Program-made: the position numbers and the translations under genes
Notes under the pieces: generated by a model
Told to the model about the DNA's origin: nothing
The model's database searches: none
Seen by the model: only the letters and a program-made list of their open reading frames with translations
Source of the DNA: CAVSRC01 sp963785065
GTDB taxonomy: Bacteria > Pseudomonadota > Alphaproteobacteria > Rhizobiales > Kaistiaceae
Length of the DNA stretch: 64,000 bases
Reading direction: 5' to 3'
NCBI GenBank assembly: GCA_963785065.1
Contig: CAWATX010000002.1
Coordinates: 744,001-808,000 of the forward strand
Part shown: positions 17,606 to 26,360 of the stretch, in pieces
Position numbering within the stretch: the stretch's first letter is position 1
How the letters are laid out: each line of letters opens with the position of its first letter

Positions 17606-19426
17606 TCAGTTTCCCTCGATCTCCTCGCGCCGAAGCTCTGCGCTGAGCCAGGCCTCTTCGGCCTCCGCCACCTCCGCCTGCGCCCGCTCCAGCGCCGTGC
17701 CCGCCGCCGCGAACGCCTGCGGATCGCGGGCGTAAAGCTCCGCATCGGCAAGCACGCCCTCCAGCCGGCGGATCTCCTCATGGAGCGCCGCGATCTTGCC
17801 GGGCAACGTCTTCAGGGCGTGCTGGTCGGCGAAGCCGAGCTTGCGCCGTGCCGGCTGACGCGGTTCGGCCTGCTGCTTCGCGGTCTTTTCGCGCACCGGT
17901 TCAGGCGCGGTGGCGACCCGCTTGCCGATACCGCTGCCGCGCTGCGCCACCATGTCGGAATAGCCGCCGGCATATTCGATCCAGCTTCCATCGCCGTCGG
18001 AAGCGACCAGCGAGGTCACCACCCGATCGAGGAAATCACGATCGTGGCTGACCAGCAGCAGCGTGCCCGGATAGGCGGCGAGCATCTCCTGCAGGAGGTC
18101 GAGGGTCTCCAGATCGAGGTCGTTGGTCGGCTCGTCGAGGACCAGCAGGTTGGAGGGCTGGGCAAGCGCCCGGGCGAGCATCAGCCGGCCGCGCTCGCCG
18201 CCGGACAGCGCCTTCAGCGGCGTGCGCGCCTGCTCGGCACGGAACAGGAAATCCTTCATGTAGCCGATGACGTGGCGCGGCTGGCCGTTGATGAGCACCG
18301 TATCGCCGCGCCCGCCGGTCAGCACAGAGGTCACCGTCGCCTCCGGGTCGAGGCTCTCGCGGCTCTGGTCGAGCGTGGCGATCTCGAGATTGGTACCGAG
18401 CCGCACCGTGCCCGCGTCCGCGGCAAGCGCGCCCGTGAGCAGATTAATGAGCGTCGTCTTGCCGGCGCCGTTCGGCCCGACGATGCCGAGCCGGTCGCCG
18501 CGCTCGATCGTCAGCGACAGGTCGCGCACGACCGCACGGCCGCTGTAGCTCTTGGCGATCCCCGTCGCCTCGATCACCAGCTTGCCGGACTGGCCGGCAT
18601 CCTGGGTGGCGAGCCTGACCGCGCCGTGCGCTGCATTCCTTCGCCGCAGGGCGCGCTCGCGGCGGAGCGCGTGCAGGTCGGCAAGCCGTCGCTGATTACG
18701 CGTACGCCGCGCGCTGACACCGTAGCGCAGCCAGTCCTCCTCGCGCACGATTTTGCGGTCAAGCTTGTGGCGGTCGCGCTCCTCCTCTTCCAGGATCGTG
18801 TCGCGCCAAGTCTCGAACTCGGCAAAGCCCCGCTCCAGCCGGCGGGTGATGCCGCGATCGAGCCAGACGGTGGCGCGACCGAGATCAGCGAGGAAGCGGC
18901 GGTCGTGGCTGATCATCACGATCGCCGAGTGCATGGTCGACAGCGTCGCCTCCAGGGCTTCGATGGCGACGACGTCGAGATGGTTGGTCGGCTCGTCGAG
19001 GAGCAGGATGTCAGGGTCCGGCGCCAGCACGCGGGCAAGCGCCGCACGGCGGCCCTCGCCGCCGGAAAGCCGCGCCGGGTCCTCCGCGCCGGTGAGACCG
19101 AGATCTTCCAGGAGCCGCCGCGTTCGATGCGGGTCGTCGCCGGGCCCCAGGCCGGCGGCAACGAAGGCCTCCGTGCTGTCGAAGCCGGAAAAGTCCGGCT
19201 CCTGGGCGAGATAGCGCACCGTCGTGCCGGGCTGGAGGAAGCGCGTGCCCGAATCCGGCTCGACCAGTCCCGCCGCGATCCTGAGCAGGGTCGATTTACC
19301 GGTGCCGTTGCGGCCGACCAGGCACAGCCGCTCGCCGGCGCTGACGGAAAGCTCCGTGCCGGTCAGAAGCGGCGTACCGCCGAAGGTCAGGTGGACGTCC
19401 TGAAGGAGGAGGAGAGGCGCTGCCAT
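17606..19426 (-). CDS. uup: ABC-F family ATPase, Uup type
   Basis: 606 residues from the ATG at 19426, where MAAPLLLLQDVHLTFGG begins; a longer frame upstream adds 32 residues without family character. Two soluble ATPase domains without membrane segments: Walker A motifs VGRNGTGKSTLL and VGPNGAGKTTLI, signatures LSGGEGRRAALAR and LSGGERGRLMLAR, and DEPTNHLD / DEPTNDLD. The last 80 residues (GKIAALHEEIRRLEGVL onward) form the Uup-type C-terminal coiled coil that binds branched DNA or ribosomes. ABC-F proteins act on ribosomes or recombination intermediates, not in transport. It is unrelated in function to the flanking catabolic operons. Confidence 0.9.
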   Translation of the reverse strand: MAAPLLLLQDVHLTFGGTPLLTGTELSVSAGERLCLVGRNGTGKSTLLRIAAGLVEPDSGTRFLQPGTTVRYLAQEPDFSGFDSTEAFVAAGLGPGDDPHRTRRLLEDLGLTGAEDPARLSGGEGRRAALARVLAPDPDILLLDEPTNHLDVVAIEALEATLSTMHSAIVMISHDRRFLADLGRATVWLDRGITRRLERGFAEFETWRDTILEEEERDRHKLDRKIVREEDWLRYGVSARRTRNQRRLADLHALRRERALRRRNAAHGAVRLATQDAGQSGKLVIEATGIAKSYSGRAVVRDLSLTIERGDRLGIVGPNGAGKTTLINLLTGALAADAGTVRLGTNLEIATLDQSRESLDPEATVTSVLTGGRGDTVLINGQPRHVIGYMKDFLFRAEQARTPLKALSGGERGRLMLARALAQPSNLLVLDEPTNDLDLETLDLLQEMLAAYPGTLLLVSHDRDFLDRVVTSLVASDGDGSWIEYAGGYSDMVAQRGSGIGKRVATAPEPVREKTAKQQAEPRQPARRKLGFADQHALKTLPGKIAALHEEIRRLEGVLADAELYARDPQAFAAAGTALERAQAEVAEAEEAWLSAELRREEIEGN

Positions 19427-19484
19427 GGAGGCAGTCTGTCTAGCGGAGGGCGAGGCCGCTGAACAGCCTGCCGTCCGGCCCCGG

Positions 19485-20492
19485 CTAGTCGACCACTGTC
19501 GCCACCACTGCGGCGCAATCACCGCATTTGATCAGTCCGGGGAAGTGGCGGGCGGCGAGAATGCCGTCCATGCGCGCGGCAAGCACCACCGGCGCAACCC
19601 CGGTGCGGCCGACGGGATAGATGCGTGCCAGTTTCTGACCGCGCTCGACCCTTTCGCCGAGACCGACCAGCGTTTCGACGACTCCCTCATCCTCGGAGAA
19701 GACGAAGCAGTCGCTCGACGGCATGTCGAGCCACACCGTCTCCGCGGCCTCCACCTCACCTTTCAGAATGCCGCAATGCTTCAGGAAGTTGCTGAGGCCG
19801 CGGCGGGCGATGGCGACGGTCGCCGGCGTGCTGGTGCCGCCGCCGCCAAGCTCGGTGGTGACGAAGACGCGGCCGAGGCTCTCCGCCGCCGTGTCGTACA
19901 TGCCGGCGGCGTCGATCTCCAGCATCTTCATGGAATAGGGCGCGGCAAATGCCTTGACCGCGGCGAAGCAACGGTCCTCCTGCATCTTGTCGTCGAGCAC
20001 ATGGGCGGCGGCAAAGGGCAGGAAATCGAGCGTGCGGCCGCCGGAATGGAAATCGAGGGCGCAGTCGGCAAGCGGCAGCAGGACGCGCTGGAAATAGTCG
20101 GCGATCTTCTCGGTGACGGTGCCGTCCGGCCGACCGGGGAAGGTGCGGTTGAGGTTGCCGCCGTCGATCGGCGAGGTGCGCGTGCCGGCGCGAAAGGCGG
20201 GATAGTTCATCGCCGGCACGATGATGACCCGGCCGCTGACCGCTTCGGGCTTGAGCGTGTTGGCGAGGTCGAAGAGCGCCAGCGGACCTTCGTATTCGTC
20301 GCCGTGATTGGCGCCGGTGAGCAGCGCCGTCGGCCCCTCGCCGTTCTTCACCACCGTGACCGGGATCATCACCGAGCCCCAGGCGGAATCATTGCGGCTG
20401 TGGGGCAGGCGCAGGAAGCCGTGCTGCACGCCGTCGGCGGCATAGTCGACGGTGGCTGTGATCGGCGATGGCTTCAGGGGCGTGCCGTCCAT
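19485..20492 (-). CDS. doeB: N-alpha-acetyl-L-2,4-diaminobutyrate deacetylase (ectoine degradation)
   Basis: 335 residues, succinylglutamate desuccinylase/aspartoacylase-type zinc hydrolase. The zinc site is recognisable as TGANHGDEYEG (His, Glu) and CALDFHSGG (His). It removes acetate from N-alpha-acetyl-diaminobutyrate made by DoeA, giving L-2,4-diaminobutyrate. Genes run doeB-doeA-eutC-eutB on the minus strand with gaps of 8 to 10 bases, a single operon. It corresponds to eutE of Sinorhizobium meliloti. The gene context, rather than the active site alone, separates it from general aspartoacylases. Confidence 0.92.
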   Translation of the reverse strand: MDGTPLKPSPITATVDYAADGVQHGFLRLPHSRNDSAWGSVMIPVTVVKNGEGPTALLTGANHGDEYEGPLALFDLANTLKPEAVSGRVIIVPAMNYPAFRAGTRTSPIDGGNLNRTFPGRPDGTVTEKIADYFQRVLLPLADCALDFHSGGRTLDFLPFAAAHVLDDKMQEDRCFAAVKAFAAPYSMKMLEIDAAGMYDTAAESLGRVFVTTELGGGGTSTPATVAIARRGLSNFLKHCGILKGEVEAAETVWLDMPSSDCFVFSEDEGVVETLVGLGERVERGQKLARIYPVGRTGVAPVVLAARMDGILAARHFPGLIKCGDCAAVVATVVD

Positions 20493-20502
20493 GGCGTCTC
20501 AC

Positions 20503-21684
20503 TCATCCCTTGACGAAGAGCTGGCGCGGAACGTCGGCCAAGAGTTCCGGCGCGCCCTCGGTGATGGCGATCGATTCGGTAATCTCGAAGCCCCAGTCCT
20601 CCATCCACAGGCCGGTCATGAAATGGAAGGTCATGCCGGGTCTGAGTTCGGTACGGTCGCCGGGACGCAGGCTCATGGTGCGCTCGCCCCAGTCGGGCGG
20701 ATAGGACAGGCCGATGGGATAGCCGGTGCGGTTGTCCTTGACGATGCCGTAGCGGGCAAGCACCGCGAAAAAGGCCCTGGCGATATCCTCGCAAAGATTG
20801 CCGGCGCGCGCCTTTTCGAGTCCCGCCGCCATGCCCTCCAGGATCGCCTTCTCCGCATCGAGAAAGGTCTGCGTCGGCTTGCCGAGGAAGACCGTGCGCG
20901 ACAGCGGGCAGTGGTAGCGCCTGTAGCAGCCGGCGACCTCGAAGAAGGTCCCCTCGCCCGCCTTGAACGGCTGATCGTCCCAGGTGAGATGCGGCGCGGC
21001 GGCATCCGAACCCGACGGCATCAGCGGCACGATCGCCGGATAGTCGCCGCCGAAGCCGTCGACGCCGCGTGTGCCGACACCGGTGATGCCGGCGGCGAGG
21101 TCGCATTTGCGCATGCCCGGCTCGACGGTCTCGACGATGTAGCGGTGCATGGCCGAGACGATCTTGCCGGCGATGCGCATGTAGTCGAGTTCCTGCGGGC
21201 TCTTCACCGCGCGCTGCCAGTTGGTGAGTGCCGTGGCGTCGACGAAGCGGGCATTGGGCAGTTCGCGTTGCAGCGTGGCGAAGGCCATGGCCGAGAACCA
21301 GTAATTGTCCATCTCGACGCCGATCGTGCCCTTGCCCCAGCCGCGCTCGGTCAGTTGCGCGGCGAGCACCTGCATGGGATGGCGCTCGGTCGACTGCACA
21401 TAGATGTCGGGATAGCCGAGGATGCGGTCCTCGCCCATGTAGACGGTGCGCAGCGCCCCCTGCACATCTTGCGACCGGCCCCACCACACCGGATCGCCGT
21501 CCGGCGGCACCACCACGCCTTGATGGACGTAGAACGACCAGCCGTCATAGCCGGTGAGCCAGGCCATGTTGGAGGGATCGGAGACGATTAGCGTGTCTAT
21601 GCCTTGGGCCTCCATGGCGCGCCGCGTGCGTGCCAGCCGGTTGGCATATTCCTGGCGGGCGAAGTTCAGCGCAACGTCGGGCAT
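20503..21684 (-). CDS. doeA: Ectoine hydrolase
   Basis: 393 residues, M24 peptidase (pita-bread) fold with creatinase-like N-terminal domain. It opens the ectoine ring to N-acetyl-diaminobutyrate isomers. Recognisable blocks are DPSNMAWLTGYDGWSFYVHQGVV, the PSGSDAAAPHLTWDD substrate region, GTFFEVAGCYRRYHCPLSRT and RPGMTFHFMTGLW. As in other ectoine hydrolases the M24 metal ligands are partly replaced, in keeping with a hydrolase that is not a peptidase. It is 10 bases from doeB and 8 bases from eutC. It corresponds to eutD of S. meliloti. Confidence 0.93.
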   Translation of the reverse strand: MPDVALNFARQEYANRLARTRRAMEAQGIDTLIVSDPSNMAWLTGYDGWSFYVHQGVVVPPDGDPVWWGRSQDVQGALRTVYMGEDRILGYPDIYVQSTERHPMQVLAAQLTERGWGKGTIGVEMDNYWFSAMAFATLQRELPNARFVDATALTNWQRAVKSPQELDYMRIAGKIVSAMHRYIVETVEPGMRKCDLAAGITGVGTRGVDGFGGDYPAIVPLMPSGSDAAAPHLTWDDQPFKAGEGTFFEVAGCYRRYHCPLSRTVFLGKPTQTFLDAEKAILEGMAAGLEKARAGNLCEDIARAFFAVLARYGIVKDNRTGYPIGLSYPPDWGERTMSLRPGDRTELRPGMTFHFMTGLWMEDWGFEITESIAITEGAPELLADVPRQLFVKG

Positions 21685-21692
21685 GAGGTGCC

Positions 21693-22688
21693 TCAGCTTT
21701 GGAAAAGGGTACCGGCCCGGGCCGCTTTGGCGCGGGCGACGGCCAGCGTGGCGATTGCCGTGTCCTGCGCGCCGGTGCCGGTGAGGTCGCAGAGCGTGAT
21801 ATCGCCGGGCGAGCGGCGGCCGGGCGCCGTTCCGGCAACGACCTGACCGAGTTCGGCAAAGGCCGCGTCGGCGGAGACGATCCCCGCCGCAAGCGCATGG
21901 TGGAGTTCGCCGAGGCGCCGGGTCTGCGCCAGGCTGTCGGCGACATAAGTCGCGCGCGAGAAGGCCGCCGGGTCGATCTCGTTCTTGTGCTCGGCGTCCG
22001 AGCCCATGGCGGTGACGTGCTGGCCGGCGCCAAGCCAGTCGGCCGAGAGGATGGGCCGGCTTGCCGGCGTGGTGGTGACGACGATATCGGCGCCGCGGAC
22101 GGCGTCTGCCGCATCGGCCACGGCCTTGACCGGGATGCCGAGCTTTGCCGTCATCTCAGCCGTCGCGGCGGCGGCCAAGGCGGCATCGGCGGGAATCGTC
22201 CACATGCGCGCCTCGCGGATCGGGCGCACCAGCGTCAGCGCCTCGAGCTGCAGGCGCCCTTGCGCGCCGGCCCCGAGAATGGCGGCAACTGCGGCATCCT
22301 CGCGCGACAGATGTTTCGCCGCCACCGCGCCGGCAGCGGCGGTGCGCACATTGGTGAGATAGCCATTGTCGAGGAGCAGCGCCGCGACGATTCCCGTCTT
22401 CGCGCTGAGATAAACCATCAGCCCGTTGACGCTTGGCAGCCCCAGCTTGGGATTGTCGAAGAAGCCGGGGCTGACCTTGATGGCGAAACCGTCGAAGCCC
22501 GGAACATAGGCGGTCTTCACGTCGACCTCGCCGCGCGCCTCGGCAATGTCGAGGCGTAGGATCGGCGGCATCACCACCCGCCCGGAGGCGAGCGCCCGGA
22601 AGGCTTCCTCGACGGTCGCCACGGCCTCCAGGTCGAGCGGCACCAGCGCGCGCAGGTCCGTCTCGGTTAGGATGGTGATGTCGGTCAT
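21693..22688 (-). CDS. eutC: Ornithine cyclodeaminase/mu-crystallin family protein, EutC of the ectoine locus
   Basis: 331 residues. The Rossmann dinucleotide loop is AAILGAGAQGRLQLEAL (near residue 138), and the N-terminal substrate region has GRVVMPPILRLDIAEARGEVDVKTAYVPG. Proteins of this family carry out NAD-dependent cyclodeamination or ketimine reduction. In ectoine loci EutC sits with EutB and EutA and is thought to help convert 5-hydroxyectoine to ectoine. Here eutB and eutC are present but no EutA-like racemase/decarboxylase is seen in the window. Cotranscribed with doeA. Confidence 0.9.
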   Translation of the reverse strand: MTDITILTETDLRALVPLDLEAVATVEEAFRALASGRVVMPPILRLDIAEARGEVDVKTAYVPGFDGFAIKVSPGFFDNPKLGLPSVNGLMVYLSAKTGIVAALLLDNGYLTNVRTAAAGAVAAKHLSREDAAVAAILGAGAQGRLQLEALTLVRPIREARMWTIPADAALAAAATAEMTAKLGIPVKAVADAADAVRGADIVVTTTPASRPILSADWLGAGQHVTAMGSDAEHKNEIDPAAFSRATYVADSLAQTRRLGELHHALAAGIVSADAAFAELGQVVAGTAPGRRSPGDITLCDLTGTGAQDTAIATLAVARAKAARAGTLFQS

Positions 22689-22697
22689 GGCGCTTCC

Positions 22698-23669
22698 TCA
22701 GGCTCCCGGCGCCGCTGCACAGACGATTCCGCGGTGCAGCGCCGATGCGATGTTCTTGCCGGAAAGCACGATCGCCGTCGGCCCGGCGAGCCTCACCTTG
22801 CCGGCGATGAGTGCGGCGAGGCCGACGGCGGCACCGCCCTCGATCACCTCGCCCTCTTCCTCGTAGGCGAAGCGGATACCGGCGGCGATCTCGTCCTCAC
22901 TGACCAGCACCGTGTCGTCGACCAGCGCCCTGACCATCTCGAAGGTGTAGCGGTTGGTAAGGCCGATGCCGCCGCCGAGCGAATCGGCGAGCGTGCGCTC
23001 CTCGGCGACATCGACCGGGTGACCGGCGGCGAGGCTGAGCACCATCGCCGCGCCGCGCTCCATGGTGATGCCGATGACGCGGATATCGGGCTTCAGCGTC
23101 TTGGCGGCCAGCGCCACACCGGAGATCAGCCCGCCGCCGGAAAGCGGCACCAGCAGGGCTTCGAGTTCCGGCACGTCCGCGACGATCTCAAGGCCGAGGG
23201 TACCCTGGCCGGCGATCACCGCCTCATGGTCGAAGGGCGGGATCTCGGCCATGCCTTCCTCGACAACCAGCCGGTCGACTTCGACCTGGGCATCGTCCTG
23301 GCTTGTTCCGACGATGCGCACCTCGGCGCCGAGCGCCTGGATCGCCCTGACCTTGTTTTCGGGGACGAGAGACGAGAGGCAGATGACCGCGCGTGTCCCC
23401 CCCGCCTTTGCGGCATGGGAAACCGCGCGGCCGTGATTGCCGGTGGAGGCGGCAACGACGCCAGCGCGGCGCGCTTCTTCGGAGAGCGACAGCACCGCAT
23501 TGGTGGCACCGCGCAGCTTGAAGCTGCCGGTCGTCTGCTGGTGCTCGCATTTTATCAAGACCGGCACGCCCGCCCGCCGGGCCAGTCCGTCCGCCGGCCT
23601 GAGCGGCGTGTGCAGCACCCGGCCGGCAATGCGGTTGTGCGCCTCCAGGACACGGGAAAACGGAATCAT
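22698..23669 (-). CDS. eutB: Threonine dehydratase-like PLP enzyme, EutB of the ectoine locus
   Basis: 323 residues from the ATG at 23669, giving the family N-terminus MIPFSRVLEAHNRIAGRV; the frame extends 33 codons further upstream but that part is unlike the family. Fold type II PLP enzyme: Schiff-base lysine in TTGSFKLRGATNAVL, STGNHGRAVSHAAK asparagine loop, and SGGGLISGVALA phosphate-binding glycine loop. It lacks the C-terminal ACT-like regulatory domain of biosynthetic IlvA. In S. meliloti and marine bacteria EutB belongs to the hydroxyectoine branch, probably acting as a hydroxyectoine-derived dehydratase. It is the first gene of the minus-strand ectoine operon. Confidence 0.9.
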   Translation of the reverse strand: MIPFSRVLEAHNRIAGRVLHTPLRPADGLARRAGVPVLIKCEHQQTTGSFKLRGATNAVLSLSEEARRAGVVAASTGNHGRAVSHAAKAGGTRAVICLSSLVPENKVRAIQALGAEVRIVGTSQDDAQVEVDRLVVEEGMAEIPPFDHEAVIAGQGTLGLEIVADVPELEALLVPLSGGGLISGVALAAKTLKPDIRVIGITMERGAAMVLSLAAGHPVDVAEERTLADSLGGGIGLTNRYTFEMVRALVDDTVLVSEDEIAAGIRFAYEEEGEVIEGGAAVGLAALIAGKVRLAGPTAIVLSGKNIASALHRGIVCAAAPGA

Positions 23670-24001
23670 GCCTCGGCCCCTCTGGCGGCGCGGTCCTGTG
23701 CCGGCCACGCATCTGCTGCGCACAATACGCAACAGTTTTGTCCGCGCCGGCACAGGTGATCTCTCCAATCTGCCATGGGCCGATAGCCGATCCGCCTGCC
23801 CTGGGGATCAAAAATAGTCATATTCTCCCTCGACACCGATACCGCTCTCCGCAACGCTGAAGACTTCCAGGGAAGGGGACATTCAAGACAAGACGCATCG
23901 TACCAATCCGTGAGCGCCTAGCACGCTCTCAGATGTTCTCGACCCATTTGCCGTGGCCGGCAACAGCAGCTCCAGCAACGCCATCCGGAAGGACCTTGAA
24001 C
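23670..24001. promoter_or_regulatory. Divergent eutB / ehuB intergenic region
   Basis: 332 bases between two divergent ectoine operons and therefore expected to hold both promoters. I see an AT-richer stretch near 23805-23835 (ATCAAAAATAGTCATATTC) that could carry promoter elements, and a GGAAGGA ribosome-binding site at 23987-23993 for ehuB. No convincing operator symmetry or small gene is visible. Confidence 0.4.
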
Positions 24002-24874
24002 ATGGCACGACGCACACGCTCTCGCATCCTTGTCACCGCCCTCGCCGCACTTGCCGCAACCGCCATGACGGCTGCCGCAGCCAATGCCGTTACGCTCAAG
24101 GAGATCAAGGACCGCGGCTATATCCGCATCGCGGTCGCCAACGAGATCCCCTACGGCTACGTCGATCCGAACGGCGATGCCAAGGGCGCCGGCCCCGACG
24201 TCGCCGTCGCCGTGGTCAAGGCGCTCGGCATCGCGCCAGAGAACATCCAGTGGGTGGTGACCAACTTCTCCTCGCTCATCCCCGGTCTGCAGGCCAACCG
24301 CTTTGACATGACGGCGGCCGAGATGGCCATTCGCCCCGAGCGCTGCCAGAAGGTGGCCTATTCCGAGCCGAATACCTCCTATGGCGAGGGCCTGCTGGTC
24401 GCCAACGGTGACCCGAAGAACCTGCACACCTATGCCGACTTCGCCAAGGGCGACGCCAAGGTCGCCGTCATGGCCGGCGCCGACCAGCTGCAGATGATGC
24501 AGTCGCTGGGCGTGCCGGAAGGCAACATCGTCACCATCGCCGCCAATGCCGACGCCATCTCGACGGTCGCCACCGGCCGCGCCGACGCCTATGCCGCCAC
24601 CGGCCTGACCGCCAGCGAGCTTGCCAAGAAGAGCGACAAGGTCGAGCTCGCGCCCGACTTCGTCGATCCGGTGGTCGACGGCAAGGAAGTGCGCTCGTGG
24701 GGCGGCTTCAACTTCAACAGCGACTCGACGGATCTGCGCGACGCCTTCAACGCCGAGCTGGTCAAGTTCAAGAAGACCGACGCCTGGAAGCAGATCCTCT
24801 CCGGCTACGGCTTCACACCGGCCGACATCGCCGGCTCGACCGCCAAGACCACGGCGGAGCTGTGCAAGGGCTGA
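24002..24874 (+). CDS. ehuB: Ectoine/hydroxyectoine ABC transporter substrate-binding protein
   Basis: 290 residues from the ATG at 24002, which has GGAAGGA 9-15 bases upstream. Residues 1-28 are a signal peptide (ARRTRSRILVTALAALAATA, cleavage near ANA). The mature protein is a type II periplasmic binding protein of the amino-acid/compatible-solute class: GYIRIAVANEIPYGYVDPNGD, DMTAAEMAIRPERCQ, VAVMAGADQLQMMQ, and GFNFNSDSTDLRDAFN near the C-terminus, matching EhuB. It captures ectoine and 5-hydroxyectoine as osmoprotectant or nutrient. A hairpin separates it from ehuC. Confidence 0.93.
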   Translation: MARRTRSRILVTALAALAATAMTAAAANAVTLKEIKDRGYIRIAVANEIPYGYVDPNGDAKGAGPDVAVAVVKALGIAPENIQWVVTNFSSLIPGLQANRFDMTAAEMAIRPERCQKVAYSEPNTSYGEGLLVANGDPKNLHTYADFAKGDAKVAVMAGADQLQMMQSLGVPEGNIVTIAANADAISTVATGRADAYAATGLTASELAKKSDKVELAPDFVDPVVDGKEVRSWGGFNFNSDSTDLRDAFNAELVKFKKTDAWKQILSGYGFTPADIAGSTAKTTAELCKG

Positions 24875-24924
24875 GCGCCCGCGGCCGGCGTTGGGCCGCT
24901 GGCCTAAAATCTGCTTGACTGAGG

Positions 24925-24946
24925 CCGGGCGCCACCGGGCGCCCGG
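24925..24946 (+). other. Intercistronic hairpin between ehuB and ehuC
   Basis: A perfect 9-bp stem (CCGGGCGCC / GGCGCCCGG) with a 4-base loop, 50 bases after ehuB and 42 bases before ehuC. No U-tract follows, so partial termination or mRNA stabilisation favouring the binding protein is likely. It parallels the rhaS-rhaT hairpin at 12314. Confidence 0.6.
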
Positions 24947-24988
24947 TCATCTCCCCCGGGGGAACGGTGACAAGGGGGTGCTTCGCCG

Positions 24989-25660
24989 GTGCATTGGGCT
25001 GAATATCTGCGGCCGCTCCTTCAGGGAGCCTGGATCACCATCGAGTTGACGGTCTTTTCCACCATCCTCGGCGCGCTCTGCGCCTTCGCCTTCGGCATCG
25101 GCAAGACTTCCCACAACTGGGCGATCAAGGGCTTCTCGATCGTCTATATCGAGATCTTCCGCGGCACCTCGCTGCTCGTCCAGCTCTTCTGGCTCTATTT
25201 CGCCCTGCCGATTGCCGGCGACGCCATCGGCATCAATCTCAGGCTGCCGCCGGTGACCGCTGGCGTCGTCGCCCTCGGCCTCAATATCGGTGCCTATGGT
25301 GCCGAAGTCGTGCGCGGCGCCATCCAGGCGGTGCCGTGGAGCCAGTACGAGGCCGCCAAGGCGCTCGACTTCACCGCGCGCCAGACGTTGTGGCGCATCG
25401 CCCTGCCCCAGGCCATCCCCGAGATGATGCCCTCCTTCGGCAATCTGGCGGTGCAAAACCTCAAGGACACGGCGCTCGCCTCGCTCATCAGCCTCGGCGA
25501 CCTCGCCTTCCGCGCCGAGCAGGTGCGCAACTTCACGCAGGATTCGACCACCGTCTATTCGATGATCCTGCTCATGTATTTCGGCATGGCGCTGGTGGTC
25601 ACCGCCATCATGCGCCTGCTCGAACATTCGGTCGGCCGCTGGCGCGGCGCCAGGAGCTAG
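24989..25660 (+). CDS. ehuC: Ectoine/hydroxyectoine ABC transporter permease
   Basis: 223 residues from a GTG at 24989 with AGGGGG about 10 bases upstream. HisM/GlnP-type amino-acid permease with four to five hydrophobic segments, the first at residues 12-37. The EAA loop reads QYEAAKALDFTARQTLWRIA, followed by LPQAIPEMMPSFGNLAVQNLKDTAL. It pairs with EhuD, which starts four bases after its stop. Forms the inner-membrane channel with ATP supplied by EhuA. Confidence 0.92.
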   Translation: MHWAEYLRPLLQGAWITIELTVFSTILGALCAFAFGIGKTSHNWAIKGFSIVYIEIFRGTSLLVQLFWLYFALPIAGDAIGINLRLPPVTAGVVALGLNIGAYGAEVVRGAIQAVPWSQYEAAKALDFTARQTLWRIALPQAIPEMMPSFGNLAVQNLKDTALASLISLGDLAFRAEQVRNFTQDSTTVYSMILLMYFGMALVVTAIMRLLEHSVGRWRGARS

Positions 25661-25664
25661 CGCC

Positions 25665-26360
25665 ATGCTGTTCGGCTTCCACTGGGACACCGCGCACGGC
25701 GAACTGGCCTTCGCCTGGTCGATCCTGCCCATGCTGCTGGTCGGCATGTGGGTGACGATCGAGGCCTCGATCGCCGGCTTCGCCATCGCGCTCGTCCTTG
25801 GCCTGATCTTCGCAGTGCTCAAGCGCGTGCCGCTGAAGATCGTCTCCTACCCCGCGCTGGTGCTCACCGAGTTCTTCCGCGACACGCCGCTCCTGGTGCA
25901 GCTCTTCTTTCTCTATTACGTGCTGCCCGACTACGGCATCGTGCTCCCCGCCTTCCTGACCGGCGCGCTGGCGCTCGGCGTGCAGTACTCCGCCTATACC
26001 GCCGAGGTCTATCGCGCCGGCATCGAGGCGGTGCCGCCCGGCCAGCACGACGCCGCCAAGGCGCTGGATTTCCCCGCCGTGCGCACCTTCACCCACGTCG
26101 TCCTGCCCCAGGCGGTGCCGCGCGTCGTGCCGGCGCTCGGCAACTATCTGGTGTCGATCATGAAGGACGTGCCGGTGCTCTCGGTCGTCACCGTGCTGGA
26201 GATGCTCAACGTCGCCAAGATCATCGGCGACCAGACCTTCGACTATCTCGTGCCGTTGTCCATGGTGGGCGGGCTCTACCTCATTCTGACGCTGGTCGCC
26301 TCGGCGGTCGTGCGCTTGGTCGACACCAGCCTCCCCAAGACAGGATTGCCTCTCAAATGA
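25665..26360 (+). CDS. ehuD: Ectoine/hydroxyectoine ABC transporter permease
   Basis: 231 residues, the second amino-acid-type permease. The motif FFRDTPLLVQLFFLYYVLP is typical of HisM/GlnP-type proteins, and the EAA loop is QHDAAKALDFPAVRTFTHVV followed by LPQAVPRVVPALGNYLVSIMKD. The stop codon overlaps the ATG of ehuA (ATGA at 26357), so the two are coupled. A long alternative frame on the same strand starting at 25748 is only a shadow. Confidence 0.93.
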   Translation: MLFGFHWDTAHGELAFAWSILPMLLVGMWVTIEASIAGFAIALVLGLIFAVLKRVPLKIVSYPALVLTEFFRDTPLLVQLFFLYYVLPDYGIVLPAFLTGALALGVQYSAYTAEVYRAGIEAVPPGQHDAAKALDFPAVRTFTHVVLPQAVPRVVPALGNYLVSIMKDVPVLSVVTVLEMLNVAKIIGDQTFDYLVPLSMVGGLYLILTLVASAVVRLVDTSLPKTGLPLK